From NCBI GenBank assembly GCA_046484825.1, contig JAWOIE010000199.1:1-27456 (forward strand): 27,456 nt of DNA, in the 5' to 3' direction. The position numbers and the translations under genes were made by a program. Under the pieces are notes generated by a model that saw nothing but the letters and a program-made list of their open reading frames with translations, was not told where the DNA came from and did no database searches. Below are positions 7,215 through 13,474 of this stretch, one piece after another. The stretch comes from CAJYAN01 sp046484825. GTDB taxonomy: Bacteria > Pseudomonadota > Gammaproteobacteria > UBA6429 > Thiohalophilaceae. How positions within the stretch are numbered: the first letter of the stretch is position 1; every line of letters starts with the position of its first letter.

Positions 7215-7246
7215 AGTCTAGACCCTGAAGTGTACTCCAGGGTCAA
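7215..7246 (-). promoter_or_regulatory. MerR-type promoter/operator
   Basis: On the minus strand -35 TTGACC (7246-7241) and -10 TAGACT (7220-7215) are separated by 20 bp, the over-long spacing that defines MerR-activated promoters. The spacer is filled by a dyad: arms ACCCTGGAGT and ACTTCAGGGT around AC (7222-7243), with one mismatch between the arms. The regulator gene starts 20 bp further on, so the site controls both genes of the metal operon. Confidence 0.88.
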
Positions 7247-7312
7247 GCCCTGTGCGGAGCATTTGGCGTGTCGCCAGGAAATCGGAAATTGAAAAGGGTT
7301 GTTGAGTGGCTG

Positions 7313-7345
7313 AAAACAAAAGGTCTGACCGGGCAGACCTTTTGT
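7313..7345 (-). terminator. Intrinsic terminator of the chemoreceptor operon
   Basis: A perfect 12 bp stem pairs ACAAAAGGTCTG (7316-7327) with CAGACCTTTTGT (7334-7345) around a 6-base loop. Read on the minus strand it ends in TTTTGTTTTC, a U-rich tail. It lies downstream of the minus-strand chemoreceptor gene and before the MerR operon. The 240 bp between it and the chemoreceptor stop codon (7587) hold nothing else that I recognise. Confidence 0.75.
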
Positions 7346-7586
7346 CTACGAGGAGTGTTGGTGATGAACAGGTCAGCGTTTATGCATTGCCGTGCTGAAT
7401 ACAGCGCAAGGAAATAACGCGTCCAGTGTCTATGACTGGTGAAGAACTATCTCGATAAGTAAACAAGGCTAGCTTTTATGACAGGCAGAAATCGCCTTGC
7501 GCGGTAAGCCCGCCTCAGTAACGCCGCAGGCTAATTTAAACAGCACCCACCAGAAGTCGTCCGGGCCGCTGGCCTGAGCCCCTGTA

Positions 7587-9059
7587 CTACCCCGCCTGGC
7601 CCGCGTGTTTTTCCTCGACAATAGCTTCGATGGTCTGAATCACACCGAGGCTGGCGGCCTCGGCGCGCTGGAAGGCCTCGAGGACCTGCGCCACCCCGGC
7701 TTCGCTATGCAGTGCGGTTTCGCTGAGCATGCCCAGTGCCTGAAGTACTTCTTCATGCACTGCGCGGTGGGGTGTCTCCATGGCGCCATAGCTGCGCACC
7801 TTGCTAAAGCGCTCCTGGCCCTCGCCGTGTTCATACCACTGACCCAGACGGCAATTATGGTGGTCGACGCGTACGGCCTCGGCCTCGGCGGAATCCACGC
7901 CGAGGTCGATGGCGCGATAGGCGTTTTGTTTGTAAATAATATGGTCCAGTTTTACCAACGAGGCAAAACTGATATCGCGCACGTACTGGAGTTTTTGCAG
8001 GGCCTCGGCGGAGCTGCCGGCAAACTCGGCAAAGCGCTGGCCAAAGGCATGAATGGTGTGGCTGGTGTCGTCGGCCATGTCTTTCATTTTGCCGGAGTCG
8101 GTCTGCATGTGGGCCGACTCACGGGTAAAGGCCTCAATGGCCGGGCCAATTTTCTGTGTTGCCTCTTTGGTGGTGTTGGACAGGTTACGCACCTCATCGG
8201 CCACCACGGCAAAGCCGCGCCCCGCCTCACCGGCGCGCGCGGCCTCGATGGCCGCATTCAGCGCCAGCAGGTTGGTCTGCTCGGCAATGTTGGTGATCAG
8301 GCTGATGGCGCTGGAGACCTCGGCGCTGTGGGTGGCGAGTTGCTGAATGGTGTGATCCATTTGCTTGATCATCTGTACCATGGTGTCCAGGGCGCTGATG
8401 ACCTCGGCGATGGCCTGCTGACTCTGCTCGGCCTTTTCCACCGTGTCCTGCGAGATGGTCTCCACAGCGGTAAGCTTGGTGTTGACGTTGAGCAGGTCCT
8501 GCTGGTTCTGTTTAAGATTGTTGAGCAGATTGCCGGCATTGAGCTGGCCCAGCTGGCCCATCAGTGAGGCGCGCGTGCCCTGTTTTTGATGGCCGATGAT
8601 CTCGGCCAGAGATTCACTGAGTTTGCCCAGGGTGGCGCGGAAGCTGCCATGCAGACCCACCGCCTGCGGCAGGCGAAAGGTCTTTTTCTCGGCGACATAT
8701 TTAAACGAGGTGTTGGTCTCGCGAAAAAAGGTTTCTACCTGATCAAGCATGTCGTTGAGGTTCCAGGCGATACGACCGGCCAGCGGGTTGGCGGGGATAT
8801 GGGTGACCCGCTTGTCAAAGTAACCGGCACTGACCTTCTGAACGACGGCATCGATCTGTTCCAGCAGGGCGACCTGTCGGCGCAGCTGGTGCAGACTGAG
8901 ATAGGCCAGCGGCACCAGCAGTGTCACCAGTAGCGTGGCGATACTATGGGTCAGGCTAAACTCCTGGTATTGAACCAGATAGGAAATGAGCGCGGCGCTG
9001 CAAAACACCGCAAGGTATAGCATCAGCTTAACACTGGAGAGTAAGGACCAGTTCTTCAT
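7587..9059 (-). CDS. Methyl-accepting chemotaxis transducer with CZB domain (CetA-like half of a split Aer receptor)
   Basis: 490 residues. Two membrane helices (about 11-29 and 38-56) are joined by a loop of under ten residues, so there is no periplasmic sensor domain. A HAMP-like region follows (57-110), then the MA signalling domain (about 165-365) with its conserved hairpin tip around EQTNLLALNAAIEAARAGE (260-278). The C-terminus is a CZB zinc-binding domain with the usual four ligands: His373, Cys403 in DHHNCRLGQW, and His431 and His435 in PHRAVH. CZB domains tune chemoreceptor output to zinc or oxidants such as HOCl. The gene overlaps the end of the upstream PAS gene by 32 bp, so they are co-translated and probably partners. 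That arrangement resembles CetA/CetB of Campylobacter energy taxis. No strong Shine-Dalgarno precedes the ATG, consistent with coupling. Confidence 0.88.
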   Translation of the reverse strand: MKNWSLLSSVKLMLYLAVFCSAALISYLVQYQEFSLTHSIATLLVTLLVPLAYLSLHQLRRQVALLEQIDAVVQKVSAGYFDKRVTHIPANPLAGRIAWNLNDMLDQVETFFRETNTSFKYVAEKKTFRLPQAVGLHGSFRATLGKLSESLAEIIGHQKQGTRASLMGQLGQLNAGNLLNNLKQNQQDLLNVNTKLTAVETISQDTVEKAEQSQQAIAEVISALDTMVQMIKQMDHTIQQLATHSAEVSSAISLITNIAEQTNLLALNAAIEAARAGEAGRGFAVVADEVRNLSNTTKEATQKIGPAIEAFTRESAHMQTDSGKMKDMADDTSHTIHAFGQRFAEFAGSSAEALQKLQYVRDISFASLVKLDHIIYKQNAYRAIDLGVDSAEAEAVRVDHHNCRLGQWYEHGEGQERFSKVRSYGAMETPHRAVHEEVLQALGMLSETALHSEAGVAQVLEAFQRAEAASLGVIQTIEAIVEEKHAGQAG

Positions 9060-9555
9060 AGCTTGTACTCTGTTGATTCAAGAAATTGACCAGTAAATTC
9101 AGCGAGGCCTCGCACGCGGCTTTCGGCCCGGCCTTTTTTTCCTCGGCCAGCATTTGTGCATAGAGACCGCTGATGGTGGCGACGGCGGCGCGGTTGGGCT
9201 GGCGGCGCACGGAAAAATAACCATTGACCTTGCCCTGTTCATCATACGACGGCGTGACATTGGCAAATACCCAGTAAAAGGCGCCATCACGGGCCAGATT
9301 TTTCACAAAGGCAAAGACCTCTTTTTCCGCTGCCAGGCTGTCCCAGAGAAATTTAAAGACGCCGCGCGGCATGTCCGGGTGGCGAATGATATTGTGCTGA
9401 CTGCCCAGCAGTTGTGTCTCGCTGTAACCGGAAAATTCGATAAAGATACGATTACCGTAGGTAATACGCCCCCTGGTGTCGGTCTTGGAAACAATAAAAT
9501 CGTTTGCCCGCATCAGCTTTTCCTGCTGTGTCGGGGTGATCCGGCGGTCTTTCAT
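9028..9555 (-). CDS. Aer-type PAS protein (CetB-like redox sensor)
   Basis: 175 residues from the ATG at 9555, chosen because AAGGAG ends four bases before it; an upstream in-frame ATG would add 15 residues without such a site. The PAS domain covers about residues 15-125 and closely follows the E. coli Aer PAS: HNIIRHPDMPRGVF, then FVKNLARDGAFYWVFANVTP, then GYFSVRRQP. Aer binds FAD there and reports the redox state of the respiratory chain. The conserved His/Arg/Trp surroundings are present, so FAD binding is likely. The C-terminal part (125-175) is helical. There is no membrane segment or signalling domain, so it must act through another protein, most plausibly the overlapping chemotransducer. 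Confidence 0.85.
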   Translation of the reverse strand: MKDRRITPTQQEKLMRANDFIVSKTDTRGRITYGNRIFIEFSGYSETQLLGSQHNIIRHPDMPRGVFKFLWDSLAAEKEVFAFVKNLARDGAFYWVFANVTPSYDEQGKVNGYFSVRRQPNRAAVATISGLYAQMLAEEKKAGPKAACEASLNLLVNFLNQQSTSYEELVLTLQC

Positions 9556-9769
9556 GTTGCTCCTTAACTGTTGCGTCACATAAAAATGGGTAATACCCAC
9601 ACAACAGTACCTAGTATATCGGGCCGCGTCGGCCGATCTTTATAGCGACCGAGTGGTGTACGAGAGCAGAGCGTGTTTATCCGCCGCGGATCAGAGACAT
9701 GCAGTTCGGGGCTGTCTTCGCGCTAATAGCCAACAGAAATAGTAAGTTTTGTCGCAAAGCATGCAGTAA

Positions 9770-9802
9770 GGCATGCGCTAGCGAAGACGCCCGGCGCATG
9801 CC
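9770..9802. repeat. Perfect 9 bp inverted repeat in the 430 bp gap before the PAS gene
   Basis: GGCATGCGC (9770-9778) and GCGCATGCC (9794-9802) are perfect inverted copies around 15 bases. The site lies about 215 bp upstream of the PAS gene and next to the TRAP terminator. It has no U-tract on either side, so it may be an operator or an RNA stem. The rest of the gap 9556-9984 shows no gene. Confidence 0.4.
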
Positions 9803-9846
9803 GGTGGCCTGTAAAGGACCTGGATATTCAGCGCCGCCTGACCCCC

Positions 9847-9877
9847 TAAAAAAAACACCCCGCATAACGGGGCGTTT
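9847..9877 (-). terminator. Intrinsic terminator of the TRAP operon
   Basis: On the minus strand AAACGCCCCG (9877-9868) pairs with CGGGGTGTTT (9862-9853), with one G-U pair, around loop TTATG. The hairpin runs straight into a U-tract (9855-9848). It lies about 110 bp after the dctM stop codon, in the correct direction. Confidence 0.85.
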
Positions 9878-9984
9878 AGTCCACAGGTCGTGGGGGGGAT
9901 GATTCTAAGGGTTACGTGTAAACAAGGTAGCGGCCGCTGTCGGTTGTGGTCGCGGACACGCGGTGCGCTACAGGCTTGCCCAAA

Positions 9985-11364
9985 TCAATTATAGACCAGT
10001 GCCGGCAACCAGGTGGCCAGCGCGGGCCATTGCGCCAGCATGGCCAGGGCCAGCAGCTGGATGGCGATAAACGGCATCACGCCCCTGTAGATCTGGCTGG
10101 TGCGAATGGCTGGCGGGGCGACGCCCCGCAGGTAAAACAGCGCAAAGCCGAAGGGCGGGGTCAAAAATGAGGTCTGCAGGTTGATGGCAATCATGATCCC
10201 GAGCCAGATGGGGTCGAGACCCATGGCCAGCAGCACCGGCGCGACAATGGGCACCACCACAAAGGTGATCTCGATAAAGTCGAGCACGAAACCCAGGAAG
10301 AACATCAGCAGCATGACCACCAGCATGGCGGTGAAGACGCCGCCGGGCAGCTGGGTGAGAAAGTCGCGCACCAGGTCGTCGCCGCCGAAGCCGCGAAACA
10401 CCAGCGAGAAAATCGAGGCGCCTATAAAGATGAGAAACACCATGCTGGTGATCTGCAGGGTGCTGCGCATAACCTGTTGCAGCATGCGCAGATTGAACTG
10501 GCGCTGCGCGGTGGCCAGCAGGATGGCACCCATGGCGCCGACGGCGGCGGCCTCGGTGGGGGTGGCAATGCCGCCGACAATGGAACCCAGCACCGCTACG
10601 ATCAATACCAGGGGTGGCAGCAGCGCCTGCACAATGCGCAGCAGCAGGGCACGGGGACTGATGGCGCGCTCGCTCCTGGGCAGGGCCGGGACACTGGCCG
10701 GCCTGAACACGGCGACCAGCAGGAGATAGATAATATAGAGTCCCACCAGCAGCAGACCGGGGACCAGGGCGCCGACAAACAGGTCACCCACGGAGACGGT
10801 CTCCGGGGCGAATATCCCCATGTCCAGTTGCGCCTGTTGATAGGCCGAGGACAGCACATCACCGAGGATCACCAGGATGATTGAGGGCGGGATGATCTGC
10901 CCCAGGGTGCCGGCGGCGCAGATGGTGCCGGTGGCGGTGCCGACGTCATAACCGCGCCGCATCATGGTGGGCAGCGACAGCAGCCCCATGGTCACCACGG
11001 TCGCGCCGACAATGCCGGTACTGGCCGCCAGCAACATGCCCACCAGCACCACCGAGATCCCCAGGCCGCCACGCATGGGGCCGAACAACATGGACATGGT
11101 GTCGAGCAATTTGTCCGCCACTTTGGAACGTTCCAGCATCACCCCCATAAAGACAAACAACGGGACGGCGATGAGGGTGGTGTTGGTCATGATGCCGTAG
11201 AGGCGATTGGGCAGGGCCTGTAAAAACGAGGCATCAAAGGTGCCGGTGAGCCCACCGACAAAGGCGAATAACAGGGCGCTGCCCGCCAGGCTGAAGGCGA
11301 CCGGATAGCCCGCCAGCAGCACCAGGCAGGCAAACACGAACATGACAATGGCGAGCCACTCCAT
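9985..11364 (-). CDS. dctM: TRAP transporter large permease subunit (DctM)
   Basis: 459 residues, almost wholly hydrophobic with about twelve membrane helices. Its sequence is that of the large TRAP subunit: LAGYPVAFSLAGSALLFA near the start, NTTLIAVPLFVFMGVMLERS (about 61-80), the Gly-rich RGGLGISVVLVGMLLAASTG and GTLGQIIPPSIILVILGD, and a second inverted half with GGIATPTEAAAVGAMGA. The DctM subunit moves the substrate with Na+ across the inner membrane, receiving it from a periplasmic DctP protein. The gene begins 1 bp after the dctQ stop codon, so the two are coupled. The sequence resembles the branch annotated for mannitol/chloroaromatic or dicarboxylate substrates, but the substrate cannot be read from it. 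No dctP is encoded nearby. Confidence 0.93.
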   Translation of the reverse strand: MEWLAIVMFVFACLVLLAGYPVAFSLAGSALLFAFVGGLTGTFDASFLQALPNRLYGIMTNTTLIAVPLFVFMGVMLERSKVADKLLDTMSMLFGPMRGGLGISVVLVGMLLAASTGIVGATVVTMGLLSLPTMMRRGYDVGTATGTICAAGTLGQIIPPSIILVILGDVLSSAYQQAQLDMGIFAPETVSVGDLFVGALVPGLLLVGLYIIYLLLVAVFRPASVPALPRSERAISPRALLLRIVQALLPPLVLIVAVLGSIVGGIATPTEAAAVGAMGAILLATAQRQFNLRMLQQVMRSTLQITSMVFLIFIGASIFSLVFRGFGGDDLVRDFLTQLPGGVFTAMLVVMLLMFFLGFVLDFIEITFVVVPIVAPVLLAMGLDPIWLGIMIAINLQTSFLTPPFGFALFYLRGVAPPAIRTSQIYRGVMPFIAIQLLALAMLAQWPALATWLPALVYN

Positions 11365-11365
11365 A

Positions 11366-11902
11366 CTAGAGCTCCACGCCCTGGTCGTCTTCGCGGATGG
11401 GGATATCTCCGCGCAGGCGGCGCCAGGCGCTCAGGATCTGGGCCAGGCCCTGCAGGATCAGCAGGGCGGGCATGAGCAGCATGCAGGTCTTGAGCAGGTA
11501 GATCCACGGCAGGCCGCCGCTTTCCGGCGAGCCTTCCAGATACGACCAGGAGGTCAGTACATAGGACCAGCTGGACCCGGCGATAAACAGGCACACCGGC
11601 ATGAGCAGCAGCAGGCCGCCGAAAAAATCCACCCGGGCGCGGCCGCGGTTGCCCCAGCGGCGATAAAAAATGTCCACCCGCACATGGCCGTCGTGTTTCA
11701 GCGTATAGGCAGCACCCATCATGAAGGTGATGGCGTGCAGGTAGGTAATGGCCTCCTGCATGCCGATCCAGCCAAGATTAAAGGCATAGCGCAGCACCAC
11801 CACCAAAAAGGTGAGCAGCACCATGAACAGGGTCAGCCAGGCAAACAGGCGACCGGAATACTCGCTAAGGGACTCAAGCAGGCGAATACTACGTTGCATC
11901 AT
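11366..11902 (-). CDS. dctQ: TRAP transporter small permease subunit (DctQ)
   Basis: 178 residues from the ATG at 11902, which AGGA precedes by six bases; longer in-frame starts (up to 11932) exist but lie too close to or before that site. Four membrane helices are visible: about residues 20-42, 55-75, 95-115 and 140-160. Family features include VLRYAFNLGWIGMQEAITYL and GAAYTLKHDGHVRVDIFY, both typical of DctQ. The subunit scaffolds DctM in the inner membrane. It is the first gene of a two-gene operon with dctM. The upstream 200 bp are AT-rich and presumably carry the promoter, but I could not pick a convincing -35/-10 pair. Confidence 0.9.
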   Translation of the reverse strand: MMQRSIRLLESLSEYSGRLFAWLTLFMVLLTFLVVVLRYAFNLGWIGMQEAITYLHAITFMMGAAYTLKHDGHVRVDIFYRRWGNRGRARVDFFGGLLLLMPVCLFIAGSSWSYVLTSWSYLEGSPESGGLPWIYLLKTCMLLMPALLILQGLAQILSAWRRLRGDIPIREDDQGVEL

Positions 11903-12105
11903 TCCCATTCCTGAATAGGGAAATAAAAACACTTATACACAAAATCTTAAGGTATTGATTAGTTGGGTGTATTAACTTCACGCTTTGCTCTGGTACTGTA
12001 AAAATAACATAACTTATTGTTTAATAGTGATTTTATATTCCAACTTTGCGCCGCTGCCGAAGGCAAGCCCATAGGCACAATATTAGCCGAGGCTAATTTA
12101 ATAAA

Positions 12106-12126
12106 TTGTCCACAAAGTTATCCACA
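12106..12126. promoter_or_regulatory. Two tandem DnaA boxes
   Basis: TTGTCCACA (12106-12114) and TTATCCACA (12118-12126) lie in the same orientation, 12 bp start to start. The second is the perfect high-affinity DnaA box and the first differs by one base. AT-rich DNA flanks them to the left (about 11935-12105). They lie in the 410 bp gap between the TRAP operon start and the DUF2782 stop. No dnaA or dnaN gene is in the window, so a regulatory or titration site is as likely as an origin. Confidence 0.55.
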
Positions 12127-12300
12127 GGCGTCGGGGGTCGCCACGAGGCGCAGGTCGAAGTCGGTGTGCGCAAAGATAGTGAGCACATACTCACTCCGGG
12201 TGGTGACAAAGTCACTGGTGTTTTCACCGCCGGTCGCGTTGCCGCGAACGTCCTGCAGCACCTCAAGCTGTCTCGCTTCAATCGTGCTATCGACCGACAT
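12118..12300 (-). CDS. Doubtful small ORF (60 aa) after the DUF2782 gene
   Basis: The frame starts 12 bp after the DUF2782 stop codon and ends inside the second DnaA box. The translation, MSVDSTIEARQLEVLQDVRG and onward, is not obviously random but matches no family I know, and no ribosome binding site precedes the ATG. It may be non-coding 3' sequence. It is listed only because it is the sole frame in this part of the gap on the operon strand. Confidence 0.2.
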   Translation of the reverse strand: MSVDSTIEARQLEVLQDVRGNATGGENTSDFVTTRSEYVLTIFAHTDFDLRLVATPDACG

Positions 12301-12312
12301 GCAGGCAAGGAA

Positions 12313-12699
12313 TTACCAGGAAAACAGGATCCAGCGCTGGATCGGTGGATTGTCGAGGTCGTTGTGGCGGCTGTCGAGGATCCCGTCGCCGTCACTATCG
12401 TAAAGATAATAGGGCGGGCCGCTTTTGGGCGTGACCTTGGCATAGCGCAACTGGCCGTTGATGCGGTGTTCCTCGATGACCGTGGACTCGCGGCGAATAA
12501 TGGTAACGGTGTCCTCTGGCATGGGCTGGTTCGGGTCCAGGCCGGGGAGGTCGTCGGGCGGCGGCGGGACGTTGTCCGCCGCGATGGCCGGCGCCGTCAG
12601 TAGCAGGCCGGCGAGCAACAGACTAGAGATCGAGAAGAATCTCCGCCTCTTCGGCAGAAGGCTCAAAACCCTGATGTTCATAGTGGCTGAAGATGGCAT
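12313..12699 (-). CDS. DUF2782 family secreted/periplasmic protein
   Basis: 128 residues. A basic n-region (LPKRRR) is followed by a hydrophobic stretch and a probable signal peptidase site after LLLTAPAIA (about residue 40). The mature part is the DUF2782 domain: Pro-rich PPPPDDLPGLDP, then VTIIRRESTVIEEHRINGQL, AKVTPKSGPPYYLYDSDGDG and a C-terminus ending WILFSW. Function is unknown; the family usually lies beside polA in gammaproteobacteria, as here. The ATG at 12699 has GAGG nine bases upstream but gives a 77 bp overlap with the preceding LOG gene; a later ATG at 12681 lacks such a site. The DSDGDG motif resembles a calcium loop, but that is only a resemblance. Confidence 0.85.
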   Translation of the reverse strand: MPSSATMNIRVLSLLPKRRRFFSISSLLLAGLLLTAPAIAADNVPPPPDDLPGLDPNQPMPEDTVTIIRRESTVIEEHRINGQLRYAKVTPKSGPPYYLYDSDGDGILDSRHNDLDNPPIQRWILFSW

Positions 12700-13342
12700 T
12701 GCGAATGTCCTCGGGGTTATCCAGGATCTGGATCAGGTCCAGGTCTTCGGGGTTGATCACCTTTTCCGTGACCAGGGTGTCTTTAAACCAGTCAATCAGG
12801 CCCGTCCAGAAAGGCGCATGGACCAGGATGATCGGGATGCGGCGGGTCTTGCCGGTTTGCACCAGGGTGAGTATTTCCGCCAGTTCGTCCAGTGTACCAA
12901 ACCCGCCGGGCATGACGACATAGGCCGCTGCGTACTTGACGAACATGACCTTGCGGGAAAAAAAGTGGCGAAAGGTCAGGCGAATGTCCTGATATTCATT
13001 GCCCGACTGCTCGTGCGGCAGCTGAATATTGAGACCGACACTGGGCGACTTGCCCTCGAAGGCGCCCTTGTTGGCCGCCTCCATGATGCCGGGGCCGCCG
13101 CCGCTGACGACCGAGAAGCCGGCATCCGACAGGGTGCGTGCGATCTCCACGGTCTTTAGATAATAGGGGTGATCCGGTGCGGTGCGTGCCGAGCCGAAAA
13201 TACTCACTGAGGGTTTGATGCGCGCCAGGCGCTCAAAGCCCTCGACGAACTCGGCCATGATCTGAAAGATCTTCCACGACTCACGGGAGAGATTGGTGTC
13301 ATTGATCGGGTTCATGCCCGGGTGTCTGTTCTTGTCATCCAT
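12623..13342 (-). CDS. LOG-family Rossmann-fold protein (TIGR00730-type nucleotide phosphoribohydrolase)
   Basis: 239 residues from the ATG at 13342; an in-frame TTG six codons upstream is less likely. The Rossmann-like fold is marked by VSIFGSARTAPDHPYY (about 44-59), FSVVSGGGPGIMEAANKGAF and the diagnostic PGGFGTLDELAEI with its PGGxGTxxE signature. Proteins of this family split nucleoside 5'-monophosphates into base and ribose 5-phosphate; plant and some bacterial members activate cytokinins, whereas others are general purine/pyrimidine nucleotide nucleosidases such as PpnN. The C-terminal EDLDLIQILDNPEDI resembles the usual end of the family. The gene is divergent from polA with a 132 bp shared upstream region and is followed by the overlapping DUF2782 gene. 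Confidence 0.88.
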   Translation of the reverse strand: MDDKNRHPGMNPINDTNLSRESWKIFQIMAEFVEGFERLARIKPSVSIFGSARTAPDHPYYLKTVEIARTLSDAGFSVVSGGGPGIMEAANKGAFEGKSPSVGLNIQLPHEQSGNEYQDIRLTFRHFFSRKVMFVKYAAAYVVMPGGFGTLDELAEILTLVQTGKTRRIPIILVHAPFWTGLIDWFKDTLVTEKVINPEDLDLIQILDNPEDIRNAIFSHYEHQGFEPSAEEAEILLDL

Positions 13343-13474
13343 AGAGGGTTTCTTCTGCAATTTTGTGGTGTATCAAGTATCGGCTGCCGGGTGCTTCGGT
13401 TAGAATCATGGCCAACATCATAATCGCTGCGTCGATGCCAGACCAGCGACTTAACCGAAATTATCAGTCCGCCT

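Noticed and set aside
7605..8567. 320-codon plus-strand ORF opposite the chemoreceptor
   Set aside because: Gly/Leu/His-rich antisense shadow caused by high GC codon bias; the minus-strand frame has a full MCP sequence.
12106..12126. Calling the DnaA boxes a chromosomal origin
   Set aside because: Only two boxes, no dnaA/dnaN nearby and no clear 13-mer unwinding repeats; kept as a regulatory or titration site.
12106..12603. 165-codon plus-strand ORF opposite DUF2782
   Set aside because: The DUF2782 protein on the minus strand explains the region, including a signal peptide and conserved core.
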